Both the position numbers and the translations under genes were made by a program. A stretch of 54,682 nucleotides of DNA from an uncultured Clostridia bacterium (GTDB taxonomy: Bacteria; Bacillota; Clostridia; Christensenellales; CAG-917), in contig CANDBF010000005.1 in NCBI GenBank assembly GCA_947382865.1, positions 1-54,682 of the forward strand, read 5' to 3'. Position 1 is the stretch's first letter; each line of letters opens with the position of its first letter. Shown here in pieces: positions 7,486-16,803 of the stretch. The notes beneath the pieces are model-generated. The model ran no database searches. It was not told the origin of the DNA and saw only the letters and a list, made by a program, of their open reading frames with translations.

Positions 7486-9386
7486 TGAGCAAAAGCATCC
7501 GAAAGTCATTTATCATTTTAGCGGCGATACTGCCGGTCATAGCGGTTTTTTGTGCATATCCGACTTTTGGAGGGGTTTCGTTTGCGGCGAATTACGGCGA
7601 TAAAAATTCGGCGGAGCTTTGGTATTATCAGAGCGGTGCTCTCGACGTCAACATGGCGAGGAGCGTCGTCGAAAGCTGGGATAAGAGCAAGCTGTCACCC
7701 GTACTTATCGCGGTCGCCGATACGGGGATAGACGTCTCGCACGAGCTTTTTAGCGGCGTGCTGTATAGCGAAAACGGCGAGACGGTCGGCTACAACTCCC
7801 GTACAAACAAAAGGATAACCGCAGCCGAGCTTGCGGATAACGCGGTCAATGCGGACGGTAAGCTCGAAAAGCACGGGAATTCCGTGGCGGGCGTAATCGC
7901 TATGGTCATAAAGGAGCTCGGACTGCAGGATTATATAAAAATTTATCCGATAAAGGCGAACAGTCTTTCAAGAGACGGCAAATCGGAGGTGAGCTCCTTT
8001 TCAATATCCTCGGTCGTAAGGGCTATAAACAAGGCGAACGAGATAGGCGCGTGCGCGATAAATTTATCGCTCGGCATTTATTCCTCGAATATGTCGTCGG
8101 ACGCCGATTGGGCAAAGGACAGACAGCTCGATTACGCTATTGATAACGCGCGCGAAAATACGCTCATAGTGTGTGCGGCGGGCAACGACGAAAACGGCGG
8201 GCGCGACTCGGCTATTGCGGGCGACAGGTTTTTTCCCGCGGCGCGCGAGGGCGTGTTTTCGGTGATGAATTACAAACAGGACGGCGCCGTTCATCCCAAT
8301 TCCAATTTCGGAGACGCGTACGATATTGCAGCGCCCGGTACGGATATATACACCGCGAAATTTACCTCTGCCTCATATCAGACGATAAGCGGCACTTCAT
8401 TGGCTACGCCATTTGCGAGCGTGGCGGCGGCGCTTATCAAACTGCGTTATATGGCGGAGGGCAAGACCGTTCCGAGCGGGGACGGCATAGCGCGCATGCT
8501 CAAAAATCTCGACTCCGCAAAAACGCAGAAGGAGGGGTATTCCATACGTCTTCTCGATTACGGCGCGCTTCTCACGCAGGATTTTGAAAATACGGAATAC
8601 GATTACGCGCCGCCTGCCTCCATAAAAATCACCCACAACGGGGAGCTGGGCACTGCGGAGTACGAGGAAGCCGTTTATATGCAGGCGACAAAGGTGCAGC
8701 CGCTGACGTTTATTGCAAGGCTCAATCCTTACGGGGAGACTTCGCCCGACCTTTACGACAGCATACAGTGGATTTTGAGAAGCGGAGAGGGCGACAATTA
8801 TATCGAAACTTCTTTGGGTACTGGTGCGAAGCTCGTCTATTCCGCAGAGGTATTCGGGGATACCGCGATTATCGCGAGGCTGGTATACGGCGAGACGGTC
8901 ATAGAGGAGAGTCAGGCTATCCATATCGAATACGCGCCCTATCTTGCGGGCGAGGTGCGCGTGACGTACGCGCAGAATATGTACGACGACGTATCGCGGG
9001 CTCCGAGCGGCGGAGTGCTGTATACGAACGCGACGACGGTCTTTGCGCTTACGGGCTTGAAGTACGCCGACAGGACGGTGCCTATAAAGTGGTTCGTAAA
9101 CGGCGAGCTTGCGGGCGAGGGCTTTACGTTTGCGTTCAAGCCGACAAAGGCGGGCGATTATAAGATATCCGCTCAGTACGGCGACAATCCCGTGCTTGAC
9201 ACCACCTACGTTTTCAGCGCCGACGTCAGACCGTTTATCGTAAGACCGTTAGATTTGGCAATGTTCGTCTTGGGGCTTTGCATTATCATTGCGGCGGCGA
9301 CGGTCGGGGCGGTTCTTGTAGGCAGACATAAAAAAATCAAGGAAGCGGCTACGGCGGGCAAAGGCGCGGACAGCGCGCAGGGTTGA
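7485..9386 (+). CDS. Membrane-anchored subtilisin-like serine protease (S8)
   Basis: A 633-residue exported protease. Residues about 7-35 are a signal segment. The catalytic triad is Asp79 (VADTGID), His130 (KHGNSVAG) and Ser305 (SGTSLATP), with oxyanion Asn in AAGND near 233. Residues about 340-590 look like Ig-type beta domains. A C-terminal transmembrane helix (about 595-618) and a short basic tail anchor it. The start overlaps the gltX stop (TAATG). An upstream in-frame extension to 7275 exists but would cover gltX and was rejected. Likely role: cell-surface protein processing. Confidence 0.85.
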   Translation: MSKSIRKSFIILAAILPVIAVFCAYPTFGGVSFAANYGDKNSAELWYYQSGALDVNMARSVVESWDKSKLSPVLIAVADTGIDVSHELFSGVLYSENGETVGYNSRTNKRITAAELADNAVNADGKLEKHGNSVAGVIAMVIKELGLQDYIKIYPIKANSLSRDGKSEVSSFSISSVVRAINKANEIGACAINLSLGIYSSNMSSDADWAKDRQLDYAIDNARENTLIVCAAGNDENGGRDSAIAGDRFFPAAREGVFSVMNYKQDGAVHPNSNFGDAYDIAAPGTDIYTAKFTSASYQTISGTSLATPFASVAAALIKLRYMAEGKTVPSGDGIARMLKNLDSAKTQKEGYSIRLLDYGALLTQDFENTEYDYAPPASIKITHNGELGTAEYEEAVYMQATKVQPLTFIARLNPYGETSPDLYDSIQWILRSGEGDNYIETSLGTGAKLVYSAEVFGDTAIIARLVYGETVIEESQAIHIEYAPYLAGEVRVTYAQNMYDDVSRAPSGGVLYTNATTVFALTGLKYADRTVPIKWFVNGELAGEGFTFAFKPTKAGDYKISAQYGDNPVLDTTYVFSADVRPFIVRPLDLAMFVLGLCIIIAAATVGAVLVGRHKKIKEAATAGKGADSAQG

Positions 9387-9442
9387 CGGACGGAAACGGA
9401 TTGCGATATTTTCGCAAAAAAATAAAATTGTTTTTTCAAACG

Positions 9443-9472
9443 TTCGACAAGTCTTCGATATTGTGCTAATAT
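9443..9472 (+). promoter_or_regulatory. Promoter of the pyrimidine operon
   Basis: TTCGAC (9443-9448), an 18-bp spacer and TAATAT (9467-9472) with an upstream TGC extension. The predicted start near 9479 gives a leader of about 110 bases before pyrC, which contains the attenuator at 9493-9572. Confidence 0.6.
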
Positions 9473-9492
9473 AGCCGTAGCAAAGAAATAAG

Positions 9493-9572
9493 GTCGGTCT
9501 GCGCCGACAGGAATTTCGAGGATAATAGAGGTTTGTCAAACGGTTCTTGTCGGAAGCGACGGGGACTTTTTT
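9493..9572 (+). promoter_or_regulatory. Transcription attenuator in the pyr leader
   Basis: Three mutually exclusive pairings. The terminator is GTTCTTGTC (9543-9551) with GACGGGGAC (9558-9566), 9 bp including G-U pairs, followed by six T (9567-9572). The antiterminator is CCGACAGGAA (9504-9513) with TTCTTGTCGG (9544-9553), 10 bp with one G-U. The anti-antiterminator is GTCGGT (9493-9498) with GCCGAC (9503-9508). This is the layout of PyrR- or nucleotide-controlled pyr leaders. GAGGTT at 9528-9533 matches only part of the PyrR loop consensus, so the effector is uncertain. The structure itself is read directly from the sequence. Confidence 0.7.
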
Positions 9573-9588
9573 CTTGTAAGGAGACGCT

Positions 9589-10800
9589 ATGACGAAAATA
9601 AAGGATTTGAAGCGACTCAAAAGCCTTGTCCCGAGGGAACTGTCGGGCGTTGAGTATTTCTCTTCCTCCGATATTTCCCGACTCGATTGTTCGGACTTCA
9701 TTTTAATTCCCGGTTTCTGCGACGTGCATGTGCATTTCAGAGAACCGGGTTTTTCTTATAAGGAGACAATAAAAAGCGGAAGTCTCGCCGCCGCGCGCGG
9801 GGGATATACGCAGGTCTGCGCTATGCCCAACGTAAACCCTGTCCCCGATTCCCCCGAGCATCTGCGCGCGCAGCTCGACATAATCGGGCGGGACGCGGTT
9901 GTAGGTGTTTTGCCGTACGGCGCGATTACAAAGGGCGAAAAGGGCGAGGAACTCTCCGATATGGAAGCTATGAGCGGCAGCGCAGTAGCTTTTTCGGACG
10001 ACGGCCGCGGGGTGCAGAGCGAGGATATGATGAGAGCGGCTATGAAAAAAGCCGCGAGCCTTAACAAAATCATAGCGGCGCACTGCGAGGTGAACGAGCT
10101 GCTTAAAGGCGGATATATACACGACGGCGTTTACTGCGCGGAGCATAATCACCGCGGCATTTGCTCCGAGAGCGAGTACGCGCAGATAGAGCGCGATATA
10201 AGGCTCGCAAGGGAGACGGGTTGCGCCTATCATGTGTGCCATATTTCGGCAAAGGAGAGCGTGGATATAATTCGCAGAGCCAAAGCCGAGGGCGTGAACG
10301 TGAGTTGCGAGACCGCTCCGCACTATCTCGTACTCGATGAAAACGATTTACAGGAAGACGGCAGATTTAAGATGAATCCCCCTCTTCGCTCCCGCGAGGA
10401 CAGGCTGGCGCTTATAGAGGGGATAAAAGACGGCACAATCGATATGATTGCCACCGACCACGCGCCGCACTCCGCCGAGGAAAAGGCGAGAGGACTTGAA
10501 AAGAGCGCGTTCGGCATAACGGGGCTCGAAACGGCGTTCCCCGTGCTGTATACAAAGCTCGCAAAGGCGGGAATTATCCCCTTGGAACGCCTGATCGAGC
10601 TGCTTGTAATAAATCCCCGCAGGAGATTCGGCATTCCGTTTTGCAACGACTTTTCCATATGGGATTTGTCCTGCGAATACGCGATAAATCCTGTGGAGTT
10701 CCTATCAAAAGGCAAGAGCACGCCGTTTGAGGGAACTAGCGTGTTCGGCAGAAATATACTCACCGTGCGCGAGGGTAAAGTCGTTTACAGCTACGAATAA
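9589..10800 (+). CDS. pyrC: Dihydroorotase (class I)
   Basis: A 403-residue amidohydrolase that closes N-carbamoyl-aspartate to dihydroorotate. The metal-binding start of the barrel is DVHVHFREPG (His47, His49). Other landmarks are AMPNVNP, ETAPHYL, FKMNPPLRS and the late metal Asp in IATDHAPHS. Length fits the class I enzyme. AAGGAG lies 6 bases before ATG 9589. It is the first gene of the pyr cluster and sits directly behind the attenuator, so the whole cluster should respond to that switch. Confidence 0.92.
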   Translation: MTKIKDLKRLKSLVPRELSGVEYFSSSDISRLDCSDFILIPGFCDVHVHFREPGFSYKETIKSGSLAAARGGYTQVCAMPNVNPVPDSPEHLRAQLDIIGRDAVVGVLPYGAITKGEKGEELSDMEAMSGSAVAFSDDGRGVQSEDMMRAAMKKAASLNKIIAAHCEVNELLKGGYIHDGVYCAEHNHRGICSESEYAQIERDIRLARETGCAYHVCHISAKESVDIIRRAKAEGVNVSCETAPHYLVLDENDLQEDGRFKMNPPLRSREDRLALIEGIKDGTIDMIATDHAPHSAEEKARGLEKSAFGITGLETAFPVLYTKLAKAGIIPLERLIELLVINPRRRFGIPFCNDFSIWDLSCEYAINPVEFLSKGKSTPFEGTSVFGRNILTVREGKVVYSYE

Positions 10801-10835
10801 AAATTTAGTTGATATAGATAAAGGAGAGTTGACAA

Positions 10836-13800
10836 ATGGCAAAGAGAACGGACATTAAAAAAATTCTTATCATAGGTTCTGGTCCTATCGTCATAGGACA
10901 GGCCGCCGAATTCGACTATGCGGGCACGCAGGCGTGTCTTGCTCTTAAAGAAGAGGGCTACGAGGTTATACTCGTCAATTCCAATCCAGCCACTATAATG
11001 ACGGATACCTCTATTGCGGACAAGGTGTATATGGAGCCGCTTACGCTCGAATACGTCGCCAAAATCCTGCGCTACGAGCGCCCCGACGCGATAGTCCCCG
11101 GAATAGGCGGACAGACGGGACTCAACCTCGCCATGCAGCTTGAAAAGAAGGGCATCCTCAAAGAGTGCGAGGTGGAGCTGCTCGGCACGCCCTCGACCTC
11201 TATCGAGCGCGCCGAGGACAGAGAGCTGTTCAAGGAAATGTGCCAGTCCATAGGCGAGCCCGTCATTCCCTCCGAAATCACCTACGGCATCGAGGAGGCG
11301 AAGAAGGCGGCAAAGGAAATAGGATATCCCGTCGTGCTCCGTCCCGCGTTCACCTTAGGCGGCACGGGCGGCGGCTTTGCCAATAACGAAGAGGAGCTTG
11401 TGGAAATCGGTGTAAACGCCTTTAAGCTCTCACCCGTGCATCAGGTGCTCGTCGAAAAGAGCGTAAAGGGCTATAAGGAGATAGAGTTCGAGGTTATGCG
11501 CGACTCCAACGACCGTGCCATTACGATATGCGGAATGGAGAACGTCGACCCCGTCGGCGTGCATACGGGGGACTCCGTCGTCGTAGCACCCATAATGTCG
11601 CTAAACGAACATGACCTGAAAATGCTCAACGACAGCGCGATAAAGATTATACGCGAGCTGAAAATAGAGGGCGGCTGCAACGTTCAGTTTGCGCTCAATC
11701 CCAATAGCAGCGAATACTATCTTATAGAGGTGAATCCCAGAGTTTCGCGCTCCTCCGCGCTCGCGTCTAAGGCAAGCGGATATCCAATCGCCCGCGTTAC
11801 TGCGAAGATTGCCGTCGGCATGGCTCTCGAGGATATCCCCGTCGCGGGAGGCACGGCGGCTATCGAGCCAAGCCTCGATTACGTGGTCGCAAAGTTCCCC
11901 AGATTCCCGTTCGACAAATTCGCCACCGCCAAGAACACGCTCGGCACGCAGATGAAGGCTACCGGAGAGGTTATGGGCATAGGCTCTTCGCTCGAAGAGT
12001 GCTTCTTAAAATCCGTGCGCTCTTTGGAAACGGGCGTGACGCATTTTTATATGAAGAAATTCGCGGATATGGCGACGGATGAGATTTACGATTATATCTC
12101 TGAGTTTAAGGACGATACGATTTTCGCGGTGACGGAGCTTCTGCGCCGCGGCGAGAGCATAGACAGAGTTCACGGCGCGACTATGATAACCGAGCTTTTC
12201 TTAGAAGCGCTTGCAAGAATCTGCGAGATGGAAAATATTCTCAAATCCTCTCCTAAGGACGCGAAGAGGCTGCTTGCCGCAAAGCGGATGGGCTTCTCGG
12301 ACAAATATATTGCGGGGCTTTGGGACATGAGCGAGCGGGAAGTATACGCTATGCGCAAGGAAAGCGGAATTACACCCGTATTCAAAATGGTTGACACGTT
12401 GCATACGGGCAAGTATATCGCATATCTTTATTCCTCATATATCGGCGAAAACGCGTCGAGGCTTACCGATAAGAAGAAGATAATCGTGCTCGGCGCGGGA
12501 CCTATCCGCATAGGACAGGGAGTGGAGTTCGATTATTCCACGGTGCACGCGGTGCAGACCATTCGCCGCGCGGGCTACGAGGCTATTATTATCAACAACA
12601 ATCCCGAGACCGTTTCGACCGACTATACGACGGCGGATAAACTCTATTTCGAGCCGCTTACGCCCGAGGATGTTATGGCGATTATAGACTTTGAAAAGCC
12701 CGAGGGCGTAATAAGCTCTCTCGGCGGACAGACGGCTATAAACCTCGCCGCGCCGCTTATGGAGCGCGGAGTTAAGATTATAGGCACAGACTGCGAGGCG
12801 ATAGACCGCGCGGAGAACAGGGACAGCTTTGAAAAGGTGCTCGAAAGGCTTGATATTCCCCAGCCGCAGGGTAAGGCCGTCACAAATATCGAGGACGGCG
12901 TGCGCGCGGCGAACGAGATAGGCTATCCCGTGCTCGTAAGACCCAGCTTCGTTCTCGGCGGCAGGGCTATGCAGATAGTCGCAAACGAAAATCAGCTGCG
13001 CCAGTATCTCAAAACCGCCGTCGAAATCGACGAGGATAAGCCCGTGCTTGTGGACAAGTATATCATCGGCAAGGAGGTCGAGGTGGACGCCATATGCGAC
13101 GGACGCGACGTGTTCGTAGCGGGAATAATGGAGCTTGTAGAGCGAACGGGCGTGCACTCGGGCGACTCTATAAGCGTGTATCCGTCGTTCAGCATTTCGG
13201 ATAAGGTCAAGGGCACCATTTTGCAGTACGCAAAAAAGCTGGGGCTCGGAATAGGCATAGTCGGACTTTTCAATATCCAGTTTATCGTGGACGAAAACGA
13301 AAAGGTGTTTATAATCGAGGTCAATCCGCGCTCGTCGAGGACGGTCCCCTTCCTGTCTAAGGCGACGGGATACAGTCTTGCGGATATCGCGACCGAGGTC
13401 ATATTGGGCAAGAGCCTCAAAGAACAGGGCATATTCGATATATATCCGACCGAAAAGAGCAGATGGTACGTCAAGGTGCCCGTATTCTCTTTCAACAAAA
13501 TCCGCGGACTCGACGCGTATCTCTCTCCCGAAATGAAATCCACGGGCGAGGCGATAGGCTACGACGACAAGCTCAACCGCGCGCTTTATAAGGCGTTGCA
13601 GGCTTCGGGAATGAAGCTGCAAAATTACGGCACGGTGTTCGCGACCATTTCGGATAAGGATAAGGAGGAGGCTCTGCCGCTTATACGCAGATTCTACGAC
13701 CTCGGCTTCAATATACAGGCGACGCAGGGTACGGCGAAATTCCTTATTGAAAACGGCATACGCACGCACGTGCTCAAAAAGATAAGCGACGGAAGCGAGG

Positions 13801-14009
13801 ATATTCAAGAGGCTATCAGACAGGGACATATAGCGTACGTCATCAATACGCAGGACGTGCAGTCCACGGGGCAGATGAGAGACGGTTATATGATAAGAAA
13901 GTGCGCCATTGAAAACAACGTTACGCTGTTCTCCTCTCTCGATACGGTCAGGGTGCTCCTCGACGTACTGGACGAGACCACTTTGCGCATATCCACGATA
14001 GACGCATAA
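10836..14009 (+). CDS. carB: Carbamoyl-phosphate synthase large subunit
   Basis: A 1057-residue enzyme made of two homologous ATP-grasp halves. Each half begins with the same motif (IGSGPIVIGQAAEFDYAGT near 14 and LGAGPIRIGQGVEFDYST near 560) and the C-terminus is an MGS-like regulatory domain. It makes carbamoyl phosphate from bicarbonate, ATP and ammonia. Ammonia normally comes from the glutaminase CarA, which is not next to it here and is not in the window. AAAGGAG precedes ATG 10836. It is 35 bases behind pyrC, so the two should be co-transcribed. Confidence 0.95.
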   Translation: MAKRTDIKKILIIGSGPIVIGQAAEFDYAGTQACLALKEEGYEVILVNSNPATIMTDTSIADKVYMEPLTLEYVAKILRYERPDAIVPGIGGQTGLNLAMQLEKKGILKECEVELLGTPSTSIERAEDRELFKEMCQSIGEPVIPSEITYGIEEAKKAAKEIGYPVVLRPAFTLGGTGGGFANNEEELVEIGVNAFKLSPVHQVLVEKSVKGYKEIEFEVMRDSNDRAITICGMENVDPVGVHTGDSVVVAPIMSLNEHDLKMLNDSAIKIIRELKIEGGCNVQFALNPNSSEYYLIEVNPRVSRSSALASKASGYPIARVTAKIAVGMALEDIPVAGGTAAIEPSLDYVVAKFPRFPFDKFATAKNTLGTQMKATGEVMGIGSSLEECFLKSVRSLETGVTHFYMKKFADMATDEIYDYISEFKDDTIFAVTELLRRGESIDRVHGATMITELFLEALARICEMENILKSSPKDAKRLLAAKRMGFSDKYIAGLWDMSEREVYAMRKESGITPVFKMVDTLHTGKYIAYLYSSYIGENASRLTDKKKIIVLGAGPIRIGQGVEFDYSTVHAVQTIRRAGYEAIIINNNPETVSTDYTTADKLYFEPLTPEDVMAIIDFEKPEGVISSLGGQTAINLAAPLMERGVKIIGTDCEAIDRAENRDSFEKVLERLDIPQPQGKAVTNIEDGVRAANEIGYPVLVRPSFVLGGRAMQIVANENQLRQYLKTAVEIDEDKPVLVDKYIIGKEVEVDAICDGRDVFVAGIMELVERTGVHSGDSISVYPSFSISDKVKGTILQYAKKLGLGIGIVGLFNIQFIVDENEKVFIIEVNPRSSRTVPFLSKATGYSLADIATEVILGKSLKEQGIFDIYPTEKSRWYVKVPVFSFNKIRGLDAYLSPEMKSTGEAIGYDDKLNRALYKALQASGMKLQNYGTVFATISDKDKEEALPLIRRFYDLGFNIQATQGTAKFLIENGIRTHVLKKISDGSEDIQEAIRQGHIAYVINTQDVQSTGQMRDGYMIRKCAIENNVTLFSSLDTVRVLLDVLDETTLRISTIDA

Positions 14010-14038
14010 TGAGTTTGTTTGCGCCAGACGTCAACCCT

Positions 14039-14069
14039 AATACTACGCAAAAAGATTTTGCGTAGTATT
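14039..14069. repeat. Perfect 14-bp hairpin behind carB
   Basis: AATACTACGCAAAA (14039-14052) and TTTTGCGTAGTATT (14056-14069) with loop AGA. It lies 30 bases after the carB stop at the start of a 341-base gap in the operon. There is no downstream T-run, so it may act in RNA processing or stability rather than as a clean terminator. Apart from this hairpin and the next repeat I see no gene in 14010-14350; a TATAAT-like sequence near 14320 has no good -35. Confidence 0.5.
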
Positions 14070-14242
14070 GCGGGACACAAAATCGCGCGCACGGCTTGGT
14101 GTGATTATGAAATTAATGGTGTTATGTGCGCGAGTTTTGTTTTGAGCGCAAACTCATAAGGGGCAAAAAGCGCGAAGTGAATTCGCACTTTATGCGAAAA
14201 ATATTTAGCTCGTTACGCGAGTAAGTAAGGTGCAAAAACTTA

Positions 14243-14269
14243 CCCCATAAAACAGAGCGTTTTATGGGG
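14243..14269. repeat. Interspersed hairpin repeat, copy 1
   Basis: CCCCATAAAAC (14243-14253) and GTTTTATGGGG (14259-14269) around AGAGC. The flanking AAAACTTA before it and ACCC..GTGAC after it resemble the context of a second copy at 20067-20094, where the stem reads CCCCACAAAAC and GTTTTGTGGGG. The T-to-C and A-to-G changes keep pairing intact, so the structure is conserved. Confidence 0.5.
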
Positions 14270-14350
14270 ACCCACGCGGGTGACTCCGTGAGGCAAGTGA
14301 ATTGCCACATTTTGCAATATATAATTATTTTGATAAACGGATAGGTTGAA

Positions 14351-15082
14351 ATGAAGCAAAGTATTTTTACGATTGTAAACAACGCTCCGCTCACGCGAGA
14401 CGTTTACAGAATGACGCTTACGGGCGATACGTCCGAAATAACCGCGGCGGGGCAGTTCGTCAATATAAAGCTCGACGGGCTGTATCTGCGCCGCCCTATA
14501 TCCGTCTGCGACCTCTTGGGCGATAATCTCACGCTGATATACAAGGTCGTAGGCAAGGGCACGGAGCTTATGAGCAAAATGACGGGCGGAAAGCTCGATT
14601 TGCTCACGGGACTGGGCAACGGCTACGATACCTCCCTTTCGGGAGACCGTCCGCTTCTTATCGGCGGCGGAGTCGGCGTGCCGCCTCTGTATTTGCTCGC
14701 GAAAAGACTTATATCCGAGGGTAAGCGGGTGAGCGTCATACTCGGCTTCAATACGAAATCCGAAATTTTTTATGAAAACGAGTTTTCGTCGCTCGGCGCA
14801 GACGTCAGGGTGACGACGGCGGACGGCTCCTACGGTATAAAGGGCTTTGTGACAGCCGCTCTGCCCGAGGAATACGCCTACGTCTATACCTGCGGACCGC
14901 AGTCTATGCTCAAAGCCGTATACGACGCTACGACTACAAGCGGGCAGTATAGCTTCGAGGAGAGAATGGGCTGCGGCTTCGGCGCGTGCATGGGTTGCAG
15001 CTGTAAGACGCTGTACGGCAACAAGCGCATATGCAAGGACGGACCCGTGCTCAAAAAGGAGGAAATCATATGGCAGAAATGA
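14351..15082 (+). CDS. pyrK: Dihydroorotate dehydrogenase electron-transfer subunit
   Basis: A 243-residue FAD- and 2Fe-2S-binding reductase that passes electrons from PyrD to NAD+. The FAD motif is YLRRPISVCD near 44-53, the nucleotide end motif is TCGPQSM, and the cluster Cys residues are in CGFGACMGCSC and RICKDGP at the C-terminus. Length is typical. A weak GG-rich site precedes ATG 14351. Its stop lies inside the beginning of pyrD (13-base overlap), consistent with the PyrK-PyrD heterotetramer of class 1B enzymes. Confidence 0.92.
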   Translation: MKQSIFTIVNNAPLTRDVYRMTLTGDTSEITAAGQFVNIKLDGLYLRRPISVCDLLGDNLTLIYKVVGKGTELMSKMTGGKLDLLTGLGNGYDTSLSGDRPLLIGGGVGVPPLYLLAKRLISEGKRVSVILGFNTKSEIFYENEFSSLGADVRVTTADGSYGIKGFVTAALPEEYAYVYTCGPQSMLKAVYDATTTSGQYSFEERMGCGFGACMGCSCKTLYGNKRICKDGPVLKKEEIIWQK

Positions 15083-15981
15083 GCGTGAACCTTTGCGGCA
15101 TAGAGCTTTCCAATCCCGTGATAGCGGCGAGCGGTACGTTCGGATACGGATATGAATTTGCTGAGCTCTACGATATAAATTTGCTGGGCACGTTCTCGTT
15201 TAAGGGTACGACCAAGGAGCCCCGTTTCGGCAATCCCACGCCTAGGATTGCGGAGTGCACCGCAGGTATGATAAACGCTGTCGGGCTTCAAAACCCCGGA
15301 GTGGAGAAGGTCATATCGGAGGAGCTTCCGAGGCTTGCGGAATGTTTTGAAAAAAAAGTCATGGCGAACGTAAGCGGGTTTTCAATCGATGATTACGTCT
15401 ATACCTGCGAGAGGATAGACTCCTGCGAGCAGGTGGGCTGGATAGAGGTCAACGTAAGCTGCCCCAACGTGCACGGAGGAGGGATGAGCTTCGGCACCTC
15501 GCCCGAGAGCGCGGCAGAGGTCACAGGAGCGGTCAGGCGAGTGACGAAAAAGCCGATTATAATAAAGCTGTCCCCAAACGTGACCGACATAGTTTCGATT
15601 GCCAAGGCGTGCGAGGACGCGGGCGCAGACGGCATAAGCCTTATAAACACTATGCTGGGAATGCGCGTAGACCTGCGCACGAGAAAGCCGGTTATCGCAA
15701 ACAAGATGGGCGGATTTTCGGGAAGCGCGATTTTCCCCGTAGCCGTCAGAATGGTATATCAGGTTGCAAACGCCGTGAGCGTTCCCGTTGTCGGAATGGG
15801 CGGAGTATCCTGCGCCGAGGACGTTGTAGAAATGATGCTGGCAGGCGCGACGGCTGTCGAGGTGGGAGCGGCGAACCTCGTCAATCCCTACGCGTGCAGG
15901 GATATAATAAACGATTTGCCGCGGGTTATGGAAAAATATAAAATAGAGTCGCTGAAAGACATAATAGGAGGTTGCAGATAA
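15070..15981 (+). CDS. pyrD: Dihydroorotate dehydrogenase catalytic subunit, class 1B
   Basis: A 303-residue FMN enzyme oxidising dihydroorotate to orotate. Landmarks are [13 protein letters not shown], the Asn-Ala-Val-Gly-Leu-Gln-Asn substrate strip near 75, the catalytic Cys in [12 protein letters not shown], and GMGGV and EVGAAN phosphate-site loops. Cys rather than Ser as base identifies class 1. ATG 15070 follows AAGGAGGAAATCAT; earlier in-frame starts lack such a site. The stop overlaps the pyrF start by one base (TAATG). Confidence 0.93.
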   Translation: MAEMSVNLCGIELSNPVIAASGTFGYGYEFAELYDINLLGTFSFKGTTKEPRFGNPTPRIAECTAGMINAVGLQNPGVEKVISEELPRLAECFEKKVMANVSGFSIDDYVYTCERIDSCEQVGWIEVNVSCPNVHGGGMSFGTSPESAAEVTGAVRRVTKKPIIIKLSPNVTDIVSIAKACEDAGADGISLINTMLGMRVDLRTRKPVIANKMGGFSGSAIFPVAVRMVYQVANAVSVPVVGMGGVSCAEDVVEMMLAGATAVEVGAANLVNPYACRDIINDLPRVMEKYKIESLKDIIGGCR

Positions 15982-16679
15982 TGGGAAAGGACGTGATAAT
16001 CGCGTGCGATTTCGATAGTAAGGAAAAGACGCTTTCGTTTCTTGATAAGTTCAAGGAGACGAAGCCGTTTGTGAAAATAGGAATGGAGCTCTTCTATGCG
16101 GAGGGTCCCGAAATAGTGCGCGAGCTCAAAAGGCGGGGGCATAAGGTATTTTTGGACCTTAAACTGCACGACATTCCCAACACCGTGAAAAAGTCTATGG
16201 CGGTGCTCAAAAACCTCGACGTGGATATGACCAATCTCCACGCCGCGGGTACGAAACGAATGATGAGCGCGGCAATCGAGGGACTCACGCGTGAGGACGG
16301 CACGCGCCCCATTCTCATCGCCGTAACCCAGCTCACCTCCACCGACGAGGAGAGTATGAAAGAGGATCTGCTCATAGAAAAGCCGATAGACGAGGTGGTT
16401 ATGCACTACGCGAAAAACGCAAAAGACTGCGGGCTTGACGGCGTGGTTTGCTCGCCTCTCGAAGCGGGAAAGGTGCACGACGTTTGCGGAAAAGAGTTTG
16501 TCGCCGTCACGCCGGGGGTGCGCTTTGCGGACGGAGATATCGGCGATCAGAAGAGAGTTATGACACCTGCGCAGGCAAAGGAAATCGGCTCGGATTACAT
16601 AGTCGTCGGAAGACCGATAACTGCCGCGGAAGACCCTGTTTTTGCGTATAACAGGTGTGTAAAAGAGTTCGTGGGTTGA
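15981..16679 (+). CDS. pyrF: Orotidine-5'-phosphate decarboxylase
   Basis: A 232-residue TIM-barrel enzyme that converts OMP to UMP. The catalytic Asp-Lys-Asp array is in [13 protein letters not shown], and the phosphate site is [12 protein letters not shown] near the C-terminus. ATG 15981 follows GGAGG with 8-base spacing and overlaps the pyrD stop. The following 124 bases (16680-16803) contain a loose inverted repeat but no clear promoter, so pyrE may still be read from the same transcript. Confidence 0.93.
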   Translation: MGKDVIIACDFDSKEKTLSFLDKFKETKPFVKIGMELFYAEGPEIVRELKRRGHKVFLDLKLHDIPNTVKKSMAVLKNLDVDMTNLHAAGTKRMMSAAIEGLTREDGTRPILIAVTQLTSTDEESMKEDLLIEKPIDEVVMHYAKNAKDCGLDGVVCSPLEAGKVHDVCGKEFVAVTPGVRFADGDIGDQKRVMTPAQAKEIGSDYIVVGRPITAAEDPVFAYNRCVKEFVG

Positions 16680-16803
16680 AAACAATTATCAAAATACGGC
16701 TTATTTAGAATACTTTGTCAAAATCGAAAGTGTACTGAACAGTAGGCAATCGCAAACGGTAGTATTATAAAAAACGCCGAAAATTAGAAATGAGAGGTGA
16801 AAT

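Noticed and set aside
9400..9425. Hairpin TTGCGA/TCGCAA as terminator of the protease gene
   Set aside because: On the plus strand it is followed by A, not T; there is no intrinsic terminator there.
12435..13829. Long minus-strand open frame opposite carB
   Set aside because: Antisense shadow of a highly conserved gene; no ribosome-binding site, His/Arg/Leu-rich composition typical of reverse frames in GC-rich codons.
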